64,000 nucleotides of DNA, taken from NCBI GenBank assembly GCA_009801085.1, contig VNWV01000007.1, forward strand, positions 1 through 64,000. Reading direction: 5' to 3'. Both the position numbers and the translations under genes were made by a program. This stretch comes from Lasiodiplodia sp. COLG20 (Eukaryota > Ascomycota > Dothideomycetes > Botryosphaeriales > Botryosphaeriaceae). Shown here one piece after another: positions 1-12,189 of the stretch. Below the pieces are notes generated by a model. That model was not told the DNA's origin. It ran no database searches and saw only the letters and a program-made list of their open reading frames with translations. The stretch's first letter is position 1, and each line of letters starts with the position of its first letter.

Positions 1-3000
1 CATCCGCTCACTCGTCAACTTCAGGCAGATCCGCAACAATTCGCTCGCTACCTCGGGCTGCTTTCTCTCCAACTCCTTCCACTTCTCCCTCGTCAGCAAC
101 CACGCAACCGCATCCGTCTCCGCTGCGACGGTGCCCGTCCGGTCTGTCTCGCTGAAGAAAGGTAGCTCGCCACACGTTGTACCGGCTTGGATAGACTCGT
201 AGTAGTGTCCCTGTTCGAGGTCGTAGTCTGCGCGGAGTGAGCCCTTCTCCACGAGATAAAACCCGTTCGGGTCGTCACCCCGCGAGTACAGCACCGTGCC
301 GGCCGAAAATTCGCAGCGCTGGAAGTAAGGTGTGGCACGGTGCCAGAAGTCGATATCCTTGTCTGATAGATCTTGAAAGGTCAGCAGCATTAGGGGAATG
401 GGTTGGGCGAAATTCCTCCATTTGTCAGGCGTGAGCACATTGCTATGCTCATCGACCGTGGCATTCTTGTGGTCCTTGAGTGCAAGAGTAGCAGCCTCCC
501 GTAGCAGCGCCCGCCTAGGCGAGTTGAAAGCCCCGTCGAACGGATTCGCTCCGTTGCCCATCGGCCTCGGTGGTGTGATGGCAACAGGCTCAGCCTCCTT
601 GGGCGAACCCAGTGATCTGGCACGCTCGTGTAGGGTACCTAGAAGTTCGTTCTCACACCATTCTAGCGCCTTGTTCAAAGTCTCGAACCTCTGGGGAGGC
701 GGGCAGTGCTCATCATTGCTCTCTGCTGGCGCGAACAAGCCTACCATGGACAGGCCTTGGCCAATTTCATCGTTGAGCGAAATGCTTGATATCACTAGCG
801 TGACATTCCGGCGGTGGAGGATCCGGTTGAGCCGTACAAGCACCTCCGCAGCCGAGTAGTCTATTCCAATCACGTGGACCAAATCCAGCACAACGTATCG
901 GATCGGTCGGGTCCGGAATTGCTCCTCATCGACCAGCTTGCGGATGTCATTCTCGACTGACACGATAGTTCCGAAGAAAAGATAGCCCGCAATTTTGGCA
1001 ACGTAGACCTGCTGACCGACTTCACGCAGGTATTTTTGGTGCAGCGGAGGCCGGCGGACCGTCGACTGCGCAATTGCTCCAGTATAGGTTGATCTGATGA
1101 TTGGCGTACGTGACGTCTGAACGACGTAGGTCAGACAAGCCAGCACGATCCCGGCAAGGACACCCCAGACGAAGTCGTAGATGCCCATGATGAGGACGAT
1201 CGTGATGATCTGCTCCGTTCGTTAGTAATGACGATACCGAAATAGGAAATCCACGCACCGTTAGATATTCCAGCAGTCGCAATTTGCCAAGAGTATCCCA
1301 GAGAGCCTCCTTTAGCAAGTCAATGCCGAGGTAAAAGATCAAGGTCCCGACAACCATGACGGGGACATATCCGATCATCCCAGGACCAGCCATCCAAACG
1401 CCAGCGGTGGCTGCGGCAAGCATGAGACCGGCCATGCGGCTGTTACCACCGTGGTCCATGAACATAACACTGTTCACGTAAACAAGGTAGTTCTGCACCA
1501 GTCAGCTTCACGATCATGACTGTGTACGTGAGACTCGGGAAACCTACCTGAATACTTCCCACAAAACCCGACAGGCTGTTGGACAGACCATGAGCAACAA
1601 GCTCTCGATTAATGTCCACGTCGTCTTCTTTCGCGGACAAGGCGAGTGCCGGAACATTAATCGGCACATGGATGATTCCGAAGAAGGACAGAGCGAACAT
1701 GGTGGGGATGGTCCTGAATATGGCGGACCAATCGACGATGGAGAAGTCTGCATCAAATTAGCCTGAGCACTTTGTCCAACAGCCCGGAAACACAGACCGT
1801 AGAGAGTGTAAAAGTGATAGAACGGCACACCCGACTCTGGCTTTTCGAAAACCCAACCAGCATCTCGGGCCTTGTCAAGATTAAAATGAGATACTGCAGC
1901 AACAATTATGTGAAAAATGCCAGTGATTAAAACAATAAAAGCCGGCATCAATGCTGGATGGTCGTAATAATGCTTGATGACCATGTAGATAATGGCCAGG
2001 GCAAGCGGTGAAGTCCATAGCGCAACGGTGTCTGCGCGGAAAAGCTTCTGCAGCGTATCGAAATTGTACTCGAGATTTCCGTCTAGTCTGGCGGAGACCT
2101 CGATCCCAGTCACAAACAGGAAAAATCCAACGCCTCCGATGCAACCATTGAGGATGTTGCGGGGGAAGAAGCTGACGAGATTGCCCAGCTTGAATAGGCC
2201 AAGTGCTCCGAAGATAAGACCAGTGATGACGGAGCTGAGTGCATACGACACTACGACGGTCGCGATGATAGCGTTCGGCTCGGCTGGCCCCATCCGCGCC
2301 ATAATCACGTAAGTCATCTTGTGAAAGAAGGGTACAACCTCGATCTGCATCACGTCAGTCTACGCCATAATGTGGCGAGTTTGAACATGCATACCATTTC
2401 TGATCCGACAGCCCCCTTGAATGTTGAGCCACCAAGAGAGTAAACAAGCTGAGCAACGATGCAGCTGACGAAAAACATTGACAAGCCATCCACACCGAGA
2501 CTGGCAAAAATCGGTTCACCAAGGGGGAAAAGAATGATGCCTATGAAGCATTAGTAGGATATCTTCCAACCGTGGTCAAGTGGGATTGCGGGGCATGAAG
2601 CGAGCATCCCACGCGATTGGTGGATCGTGTTCCGCATGCTCGAGGCAAGGGGGGGCAACTACGTGTCGACTTGAAACAACTTCGCAACGTGCAATGAGCA
2701 CTCACCATACGAAAGACCGTCCAACACATTCAACAACAATCCAAGAAAAACAGCGGGCAGGGCAGAGACCGGCTCAACGACGGCGGCTTGAAAGATAGCC
2801 TCTCTGTCCCAGCTCTTCGGATTCGTCGCCCTGTGGAAACCATCAACAGCCGAGTGGGCCGCGCCCGAGACGCGAGTCCAGAATTTGGCGGGCCGTGGCC
2901 CGAGCCCATGCCTCTGATCCTCTACGTCGGTCGTGGTGGAGCCGTAGTGCTTCCTGCTTTGAGGCCTTTTGTTGGGGAGCAGCGACGACGTCTCAGAAAG

Positions 3001-3690
3001 GCCCCGTCGATCGTCGGTCGATCGGCGAGGATCTCGATGATGCTCGCCGTTGGCGGCAGAGGCCGAGGATGGCCTCCCGCCTGCCGAAGACACGGGCCGG
3101 GTGAACCTCCTGGGAACGGCTTCGCGCAGAGGCTCCGGCGAGGAGGGCTCCGACTCCTCCTCAATTATGCCCGAGGGAGGCAGCTCCAACACGTCCCGTC
3201 CAGCGTCCAGGTCAAAAGTATCGTTGACTAGCTCGGGCGGGCGGCGGCCGCGGGGGCTGCCGGCGGCGGACAGGCGATGGGCGAGGACGCTTGGGGAGCG
3301 GAAGGAGCCCGACTCGGAGAGGGCGTGCATGGAGAGTTCCTGCGTCTTGTCTCTCACGCCTTGGGACGAATACTCTGGGGTATCTGCATAGCTGTTAGTC
3401 AAGGGCTGCAAGCTGAGTGGTGGGCAATTAGGTAAGTGCATACCTATTGAGCCATGAGTAGCCTGGTGGTAGAAGGAGCGGGCCGGCGTCCGGGTGAAGG
3501 ATGACGAGAGATAGCCTCCGCTGCTGGTGGTGGGCCGGGGCGGGGAGGATATAGGCTGAGGCCTGGAGTTGGCGGTGGACGTCTCCCCAGGCGTGTAGCT
3601 CAGGTCTGCGTCGTCGACGTACTGGCTGGTGAAGGGCAGATGGAGCCTCGGTTGGGGGTCGCCAGGCATCTTGCCCTGGCGTCTCGACAT
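1..3690 (-). CDS. SulP-family transporter with STAS and cyclic-nucleotide-binding domains (Vsb1/YGR125W-like), C-terminus cut off
   Basis: This is a multi-exon gene on the minus strand, starting at ATG 3690 and running off the window. A low-complexity Ser/Pro/Arg-rich cytosolic N-terminus (about 270 residues) ends with the start of the membrane domain ([22 protein letters not shown]). The next exons give the SulP core ([58 protein letters not shown]). A STAS segment follows ([20 protein letters not shown]), and then a cNMP-binding fold near the window start ([40 protein letters not shown]). The first intron lies at about 3388-3443. This architecture matches yeast Vsb1, a vacuolar membrane protein linked to basic amino acid storage, rather than a plasma membrane sulfate permease. 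The substrate here is inferred from family only. The last residues of the cNMP domain are outside the window. Confidence 0.88.
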
Positions 3691-4627
3691 GGTTGCGGAG
3701 CGAGGAGGTGCAGTCCGGCAGCGATGGCGAGTGAATGGCGCAAGGTAACGTGCAAAACGTCACTCGGCGGGACCAGCAGGACGGGCTGCTCAGCGGGGGA
3801 TTAGGCCCATCTGCGCATCGATTGCGAATTAAGGGTCGGTGAGAGAGGGAGAGCTGCAGGGCGGGTGGAGCAATTGGCGAATGAGTTGGTCGGGAAACCG
3901 GGCGGGATGGTGGGCCGGGATGGGCGCCGGAGCTGTTGATGGTCGAGCTCGAGAATTTTCCCTTCTCCCCGCCTCCAGAACCACGTCGATGGGCGCCACA
4001 ACCGTGCTCGGCCAGTACCATTGAGCGTCAGGCGGCCCGGGGTCGCTCGCGTACCGGCGTCTCCGGCCGCGGGCATTCGCAGGCCGTAGGGCAGCGTCAA
4101 GCACCTTTTTCTGCTGCAGGAGCCCCACCGCCGTCGCACAAACTGCCTGATCGCCATGTGAACGGCCGTCAGTCCTCATGCAGCAGTCTTGGCGCTTCGC
4201 TAACGCGCATCCACGCGTGGCGCCGGCAGCTCAGCCGTCGGACATGTGCAATGACGCCGCACCACGCCACTGCTCGCCAGCACGGTGCTAATCGAATTAC
4301 ATACACCACTAGTTTTTGCGCCATGTCCTCTGTGATAATAAGCGCAGCCTTTTGGCACCTGATCTGAGACCACCAATGGCTTCAGCGACGCTGCATGCGG
4401 TGCACTGTCTGGGCCTAGCCCGCTAGGCCCCGCTTTGCTCGCCGTAAGCTTCAGCTCTTCGTCCAACCATTTGAGTACTAAGACCCGTTCCGACGCACCT
4501 CGGCCCGCGCAAGCTCCAGAGAACCCGTGTCGTTGGGGGAGTTCGACACGCGCCTAGCTCGCAGACACCGACAGAGAGCGCCTTGGTGCAGCACGGCTCG
4601 GGTTGTCCCGTCCATCTTCGCGCCAAT
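3691..4627. other. Intergenic: upstream of the SulP gene and 3' flank of PSF1
   Basis: About 0.94 kb holds the SulP gene's 5' flank and the PSF1 3' flank. Short ORFs here are low-complexity and show no family motif. I see no RNA gene or repeat. Confidence 0.5.
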
Positions 4628-5397
4628 TCATGTGAGCCGCTGAAGATAGCCCTGCTGGATGAGGCGCTCGACGTCGCCCTGACGCACGTAGAATTGGCTG
4701 TTCTTCGTCAAGGTAATCGCTCTGGGTGAAGGATTAGCCATACTTTCTCCACCTTGCAGGACAATGAGCATGCGAAGTCGGGGCCATCCCGGCCATGCCA
4801 TCTCCATATTTGAGGGGTAAAGTGGAGGAGAATCCATGGGGGAAACAGGGAAGCCACCTACCCGTACTCTGTCTGAATCTCTCCTGCATCTTTGAGTACG
4901 CGTACGTCGATGAACAAATCACGCGGTGGTTCCAGGCTGCCGGTGAGGTCGATATCAGTCCACTGGCCCTTGTAGGCCGCCAGTAGATCGCTGTACTGCC
5001 TCACGTACTCCTCCTCCTCCGGGCTCAGGCTGCTGCCGCTGCCCGTGGCGCCGCCCGCATCCTTGCCGCCAGCCTGCTGTTGCTGTTGCCGCTCCAGCAC
5101 GTCGATGCCGTTCCAGCACATCTCCTCCAGTTTGTCCGAGCGCGTTCGGTGGTATGCTAGCAGACATCGCTTGTTTCGGCGCATGGCGAGATGGTTGACG
5201 AGGAGCGCGCATGCCGTGGCCGCGTCTTGAGAAGGGTTGAGCGACGCCTGGAGGATACCATGTGCCTCAGTATTGAACTCGCGCGTCTCGTGGACAACTG
5301 CACGGACGAGCTCATTCTGGTACTGCGGAAGATAAGTAAGCGCTTGACTGCGCTTTGCAGCGAGCACGAGCGCGCTGGATGTATCGCCGATAGCCAT
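4628..5397 (-). CDS. PSF1: DNA replication complex GINS subunit Psf1
   Basis: Psf1 is one of four GINS subunits, which join Cdc45 and Mcm2-7 in the CMG helicase in the nucleus. Two exons (4862-5397 and 4722's downstream 4628-4721) join through a 140-bp intron to give 209 aa, the usual length of Psf1. The N-terminal A-domain is recognisable (ALTYLPQYQNELVRAVVHET, NKRCLLAYHRTRSDKLEEM), and the B-domain ends with LTKNSQFYVRQGDVERLIQQ and a stop at 4628. The joint reads TEYG-AITLTKN. An alternative ATG inside the intron opens the same frame but would break the conserved joint. A short Gln/Gly/Ser-rich insertion (QQQQQAGGKDAGGATGSGSS) sits in the linker before the PEEEEYVRQYSDLL helix. The gene is followed by the SulP gene on the same strand, with no functional link apparent. 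Confidence 0.93.
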
Positions 5398-7080
5398 TAC
5401 GGTCGGGGTGTTGAGGTTTTGAGCTTAGAGCCGCGTCGCGTGCCAGGCCGCACGCGCCAAGTGACGATCGCATAGTTAAGTAAGCGCGCCGTACCTACCG
5501 ATCTTTCGGAACTGACGCAGCAACTTCCCACACCGCTCCTTTTTCTTTCCGAAGAAAAAAAGAGTTGCGATCATACTAAAGGGGGTAGTCCAACTAGTAG
5601 AAGCATTATAGCTATGGTTTGACTCGTAAACCAATCATGTGAGCTCAATGGCTATGCACTACTTATCCAGAACGGCCTTGGTACCTCACGTGTTGAATGG
5701 TCAAAGCTGTTTCTGCTTCTGGCTTGGCGGCTTGTTTATGGAAAGCAATAGAGAAATTGTAACAGCAAAGTTCGTGCGAAAACCCGCGTTCTATTTTCCA
5801 TGGAAAGAAAGCAAAGAGCAAAAGAGGCGAACAGTCAATAGAGAGAACCCTATTATCAATATGATAAGTAAAAAAAAAAAAAGGGTGAAGGATTTTCCGG
5901 TTGATGAATTCACTTCATCACTTTCGGACAGAGAGTGCAATGAAGCCAGTGTCCCACGGGGACATGGATTCTGGAATTGATACGGTACTGCCCGTGCATT
6001 TATCAGCTACGTGTGCTGTTCCTGGTGTTGATGTTGACCCGTAGGAGTCACCGTGAATGTTGTAATATGGTGTTGGGGAAAGAGGATAACGCCCCAAGAT
6101 TACCCACTTGGCATGCAATGGGGGGTCTCGATGCAATTTGGGGTATGGCCCTTTTTGTGAGCTCAGTCTCACGTGTGCCACAGGCCGGAAAAGGAAACAA
6201 AGAAGGAAACTGTCATCCCTGTCCATGATGCATTTCAGGTCGCACGAGACACACTTGTACGAGCGCAAAATTTCTTCTGCCGTGAAAATAAGAGCGCGAC
6301 GCCCCCGATTCACATTCTCTTCGTGTTTGAGTCTGTTCAGTTTGCATCTTGCGTTATTCAGAAAACCAGCCCGTGCTGCTCATTGCAACAATTGCACGTA
6401 TTGCGTATCATCAACTGTCTCATCCTAAAGCATTCAGATCGGGTTTCACAATAGAGGAATTGCAAGTTTCCGTGGGTACATCAGAAGTCAGATATGGATT
6501 GGTCTATCATCGTCACCCTTTTGCTTTTCCCGACATTATGACAAGCTTAAAGCACATTGCCCGCCCAGCCAGATTGCTCTTGACATTCTCCTCCAACCCT
6601 TGTTCGCCGACGCCCGCTCCCAACCCAGTATCATCACCCTTTCCGATGCAAGTTTCCTTTATGTGGCCGTCAATACAAGCATTTCAGTATATGCCAAAAG
6701 AAGTAAAGAGAGAGGAACAAAAGAATAAGGGAATAAAAGGATAAGAGGATAAGAGATGGGGAAAAGCATTAAGGGAGCCGACGAGAAAGACAGTACACGA
6801 TAAAGACAAGAGTGCCGCCACCTCATTACTTCCTAAGAACAACGCCGATTTCATGCAGCAGCTTTTCCTTCATACATCTTGTGATGCAGAAAAGGAAAAG
6901 GCCAGGGTGGGGCGGTTGCCTCTTCTCCAACAGCAGCCATACGCCACTCGATCTTGTCCAGGGTAGTGGAGAAGTCCTTGTGCCGGTCAGGAGGCCTGCC
7001 GCGCCGTCCACGCAGTCAACATAGTAAGTAGTCGCAAAAAGTCGAGTTCGCCAGTCAACGCCGCAAACACACTAGCGAGC
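5398..7080. other. Intergenic: PSF1 promoter and 3' region of the HMG gene
   Basis: This 1.7 kb stretch has lower GC than the flanking genes. It contains a 13-nt A run (5870-5882) and a purine-rich plus strand at about 6690-6800, which would be a pyrimidine-rich stretch in the HMG gene's 3' UTR. No ORF shows protein-like composition with a family motif, and I see no tRNA. Confidence 0.5.
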
Positions 7081-8848
7081 TTAGTTCGTCGGAGCCGTCG
7101 TCTCGTCCATCCACTTATCAAACTCACTCGCCGGCTCCATGGGCATGAGGCTCGCATCGACCTGCCATTCGGCGGGCTGGTGGTCGGGTGGCTGCTCGCT
7201 CATGAAGGCTGGGTAACCCATATCGTCGTACGCGCCACTGAAATGCTGCTGCGGGTCGTCATGCGGGAAGGCTTGCTCGGGCCCCAGGCCAAGAAGCATC
7301 GGGTCGAGTTGTGGCTCGTGACCGGGTGTGCCCATGCCCTGGGGAAAGCCGAGCTGGAGAAGCTCGTGGGCCTGTTGGCCGCCAGGAAGGCCGAGGAGCG
7401 CGTGGCTCATGGGGTAGACGGGCGTCGTCTGCTGCTGCCGAAGCATCCCTGGGTGCTCCATGCGATGCATACGGACGTCTTCGACACCAGGTGTTGCGCC
7501 GTGCGGATGGACTGTGGTCTGGTAGTACTGGCGGTGCATGTCCGCCACACCCAGAGCCGCTGGGGGAGGGCCTCCGTTGGTCGCTTCCCAGGTCGATTTG
7601 TTAACGCCGTTGTTCGGGCCAAAGCTACGCTCGTCAAAAGTTGGCTGGCGCCTATGGGTCTTGTTCCTCGACCGGCGAGCCGAGGGGTTCCAGTCTGCAT
7701 CTGGGTCGTCAAGGTCGCTGGGCTCGCTGTCGTCCTCATCCGAGTAGGTGCCTTTCCTCTTGCGCGCAGCCGGTGTTGTCTTGCTGGGTGAGAACTTGTA
7801 GTCCGGGTGAGCGTTCTGGTGATTGATGCGCTCGATCTTCGCTAACTCGTTATAGTGTTCGCGGATCTCTGGAGGCTCCATCGGCCAACTCTCGCCAGAC
7901 ACAGAAGACACGATCTGATGGTTGTTCTGCAGGCACCAAATCTTGGTGCGCTCCGCATACGCCGATCGATAGAGCATGAAGGAATTCATAGGCCTCGTGA
8001 TGTACCCATTGCGCTTCGCTGCCTCTTCCCTCCGCTGCTCCGCTGGCCTGTTGACCCACTCCTCCATGTTCTTGACCGGGATGTGGTCAAAATCCTTCGT
8101 CAGCACACTCAGGGGAGCGGTGAGCTTCGGTGTCTTGACCTTGGTCTTGCTTTCACCGGACTTTTTCTTCGATTTGGTCGTGCGCGCTTTCGCGACGGGG
8201 GACGCAGTACGGGCGGCCGACGTGCCGCTCCTGGTCCTACGGCCGCCATCGCTGGCCGTTGCTGATCTGGGCGTCGGGGGGGTGTGAGCTTGCATTCCCT
8301 GGGGCATATACTTGTACGAAGGGAAGCATTGTTAGCACCTGCTGCTCTTTTGCCTTCTTTCCTCTTTGGAAAGCTGGGGAGAACTTACAGGAAGACCGTG
8401 ATAGGCCTGCCCATCATCATGACAGTAGGCTGGTCCGGGGCCTCCATAACCATCCTGCGCCAACAACTGCTTAGCCAAAAGCCTTTCCAGAACAGACATG
8501 TTGACCGTGTCAAGAGCTTCGGAGAGCGTCAAAGACTAGCGGTTGCGGAAAACAGCTTACCATTGAAATGCCCAGGCCGACTTCGTTCTGTCCATGTGGC
8601 TCCGGGTAACTGCTGACATTGTACTGGGGGCTCATGTACGGGCCGCTGGCCTGTGGGTGCTGCACCGAGCCAGGTGATGCGTACGCGGACTGTGCTCCAG
8701 AGTGCGCATACTGCGATTCGTCGATCTCATACTTGTACGGTGTGTTGGCATTGTGCTGTACCAGGTGATGGAGCTCATACTGCAGCTCAGCCGGCACGCT
8801 GGGCGGTGTCGGGGGGTGTCTCTGCATCATTGGTTCCGCTTTTAACAT
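7081..8848 (-). CDS. HMG-box transcription factor of the Ste11/Fmf1/PaHMG5 type
   Basis: Three exons (8561-8848, 8389-8535, 7081-8310) join in phase to give 554 aa. The HMG box lies at about residues 250-322: RPMNSFMLYRSAYAERTKIW, then NNHQIVSSVSGESW and a closing HPDYKFSP. The box is preceded by a basic Lys/Ser/Thr segment that probably serves in nuclear import and followed by an acidic stretch (SDEDDSEPSDLDD). The C-terminus is Pro/Gln/His-rich, as in activation regions. This box subtype, with WPMEPPEIREHY inside it, resembles the fungal regulators upstream of mating-type genes (S. pombe Ste11, Neurospora Fmf1, Podospora PaHMG5), so a role in sexual development is inferred from family. I chose ATG 8848 (MLKAEPMMQRH). 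The frame stays open upstream but without recognisable protein. Confidence 0.85.
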
Positions 8849-11800
8849 GATCTGAGGCAGAGAGTACCGCCGTTTGCCGAACGAGAGCCGCCGCGCAAGA
8901 TGGTGAAAGTCCGAGGGCCTTGGAAAGCCGGTAACTGCCAAACGGAAGTGCTGTGCCACAGACGCACAAAACTCCACTCTCGTCGCACGAGATTTCGCGA
9001 TAGAAGACGTGAGGGCTCCGGGTGGTACTCCTGAGCCACTGCCGCCGTTGGGAAGTTTCGCCTTGTAGAGATCGGGTTCCTTCGGGCAGGCTTCTGGAAG
9101 GATTCTGTGGATCAAGATTGGACTGACGGCTGAGTTGTGCAGGATATCAACTGAACTATGTGTGTCAGCGGCTGCTGCTTCCCGTAGTTGCTGCAATGCA
9201 AGGGGCTTGTCTCTTGCTACTGCCGCATTGACGCGGGCTGGAGCAGGAGGGGGCCTTTGGGAACGGACCTGTCGCGGGTACCTGCTGCCCGCCGTGCGTG
9301 TTATGTCTGTACAGACAGCTCAGCGGTTTAGATGTGGCAGCAAGCAGTCGCGGAGTGCTATGCGGCTCCGGGCGTGGCGAGTTGACGCTGTCTCAGGCGC
9401 TGTTCTTTGTTGCGGAGCTCCAGACCGACGGCAAGCAGACGGCGACAAATCGGCCGGCCGGCGGAGCAGCACTTCTTTGTCTGGAGACAGCAAGTCCGAC
9501 AGGGCAGTTATTTGTAGCGGGGAGGGTCGTCGAGGTTGACCGCATACGTAGGAGATCGGAGGCCGGGGCGACTGAAGACGGACGACCAATGAGGCCGGAT
9601 TCGTAGAGGTCAAGACCACGTCTCTTGGTGGCTGCTTTTGGACGAGAGACCTGGCAACTGACGCCTCTGGGGGGTTTTTGTGAAGACTCGGTGTTCTGGA
9701 GAGGGCGGGAGGCTGGCCCACCACGCGCAGCGGTTGCTTGGACGCTCGAAATGGAACGAAAACGGTCAAACAAGCCCACTACTCAGGCAAAGTAGGCCAG
9801 ATTGTTACACACGCAAGGCTTCGAGGGCCTCGCATTCCTACTACCAGTTCCCAATTTACCAGCCGCTGGCCGTCAGGGTGCCAAGGCGCAAGACGACTTG
9901 GGTGGACCGAAAGCAGTATGTTTCGCGGCCATGGTATGCGCGGCACTACCTGCTGCTTGGGACCTCCCATCTGGACGGGCTGATGGCGGAGGCCAAATCC
10001 GTTTGAAGAATGACTGTCTCACTCTGGAACTAGCAGGGATCACCTGCAGGTTCGCGGGTGACTAATGCTGCCATCTTCCCTCTGCGCCGGTGCTAAGGCC
10101 CGCATTCTAAGACAAGCGTCAGTGTCACCGCCGCAACGATCTGGCGAGTGGATGCGGATCATGCGTGTTCCCTGGGAGCTCAGCACATGTGGCTGGAGAG
10201 GCGCAAGGGCGCTTATCCTTCACGGGGTTGTGGGAGCAGCAACTCCTCTGTGGTATCCCGGACTGCATCTGGCAGCTTGCAGGCGCCTTGGCCGTGCTGT
10301 CGCCTGATGCAGGGTTCGGTTGCTTCCGGTGAGCACCAGGGACGGACGGCGTCTGCGAGCGGCTGATTGGCACCGTCAAGCACTCCGTTCGTGCCCAGGC
10401 GATGCGGGTAACCGCAGCCCGGGCCAGCGTCCCCATTGGCGGGCACGTTGGCTGATTCGGAGGCGTGGCTGGGGAGAGTGGGGCCACATCTGCCACAGGA
10501 GCCATGGTCGTCCAACGGCTGAGGGCGAGCTGATTGACTTCACCTGCTGATTCGATTGCCGGAGATTGATATTGAGGTGTCGTCTGGGGACGAAATCGGG
10601 CGGAGAGGCTCGAACTAACGATCGTCGAAGGCGTTCTCCGAATGCATATGCTACGGTACGCTAGAAGGTGCGGAAACGTTCGCTTCGGGCTTCCCTGCGA
10701 TACAGCTCTGCGGCAAGACCGAGAGCTAGCAATTGACGCGCCTGGACCAGAATCTCGCGTCCGCTCGTGTGCAGGGATGGGCCCCGCGCGCTAAACGACC
10801 CGCCCCGGAGCTGTGAAGCAGGTGTTCCAGAGTTGGAGTGTTTTCGTCAGGAATAACGGCCGTTGCTATGCCCCATCAGGGTAGAGGACTGCCCGTTCCC
10901 ATGGCCGTCTGGCGTTTCAACATTGAAGCGAAAGCGACCTCCTGACCCAACCCGCACGGCAGCATCGTAGCCTCGCCGGACTCTCGCTGGCCCGCGGTCG
11001 ATCGCGGTTCGATCAGGATAGCGGCGGGCGCTCCGAAGGAGCGTCACACAACGGCTAGCCATAAGGCGACCCCTTCGCAGAGAAATGACGGGCGTCAGCG
11101 ACTGGGGATCCTTCCGAGCCCAATTAAAGCCTCTCCCGATCCCTTACGGATGGGCGCTGCGTGGGCGCTGTGCAGAACCCTGGCCCTGAAGAAAAAGATG
11201 GCGCAGACAAGGTTTGCCTCAGCTGCCCCTCGCTGTTTCTTCACGGGAGTCGTCATAGTGGTTCGAGAGCCGGAGGCGTCGACGATCCGGGCTCCTTAGG
11301 GATGCGGAGGCGCTGGTCGGTGATACAAAGGCTCACGGGAGATGAATGCTCGCCTCCTTGAGCACACAGCACGTGCGCGGCCTGCACAGGAGCTGTGGCA
11401 GCTGTCGACGGGCAAACAGGCCATCCATGCCTTCGCCGCTGGAATTGACGCCCCTGAACAGACGCTGGAGAGCTGCCGACAACACCAAGCCGCCAAGCCC
11501 ATTCTCGAGCGTGAGACGTCGTTGCTTCTGCAAGGTACAAAACCGGCGCGGGTCTGCGTACGAGGGGCCTGGATGTATCCAGCGGGCCGTCACGACGCCA
11601 CACAGGCGCGTCACCATTGGGCGCTCGGGCGACGGCGCAAGACATGCAACACTTGGTGAGTTGATGATTCACAGCGGATTCCGCGGAAGGAGGGCCGACT
11701 GAGACAGTCTGGTTGCGCCCGGCGAGGGTTGCACTGGGCTGCTGAGGAGGGATGGCGCCACGATGGAGGTCAACACGGGATGCGGAGCGCGTGCTGGAGC

Positions 11801-12189
11801 GCCGGCGGCTGCAGAGGCGAGGTCGACATAACCTTTGCGGCCCGTCGTTCTTCCTCGCAGCGAGAGGCGCGACGGGGATGGTTAGTGCAGGTGCTTGGTG
11901 GAGAGCGCTACGGCATGGAGCTCTGGAGCCACGGAGCGGCGATCGCGCATCATCGCGGGCACCCTGGCCCATTCCTCTGTCCGTGCGGCCCGGACCCTTG
12001 CAGGCCGACGTAACTTCAGGCCACGAACCCAACATACCCACCATCGCCCTTCCGCATGTCCAGAGACGCGCGCCAGACGCACTCTGCACCCTTGACCACC
12101 GCGCAAGCGATGAAACAGCACAAACGCCGGAGATTGCGCTAGACCGCCTGCGAGCCGGCTGAACAGCGACCACCCAGTTACACAGCAGC
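8849..12189. promoter_or_regulatory. 3.3-kb divergent intergenic region between the HMG regulator and the SGM1-like gene
   Basis: Both flanking genes point away from this region, so it holds both promoters and 5' UTRs. The long minus-strand frame that covers 11253-12189 continues from the antisense of the coiled-coil gene and is not credible protein. Other ORFs are short and Arg/Ser/Pro-rich, as expected by chance in GC-rich DNA. I see no tRNA or mobile element. The size is much larger than the other divergent promoters in the window (142-684 bp). Confidence 0.5.

Noticed and set aside
10590..10680. Minus-strand AGTTCGAGCC resembling a tRNA B-box
   Set aside because: The flanking bases do not pair as a T-stem and no cloverleaf can be drawn.
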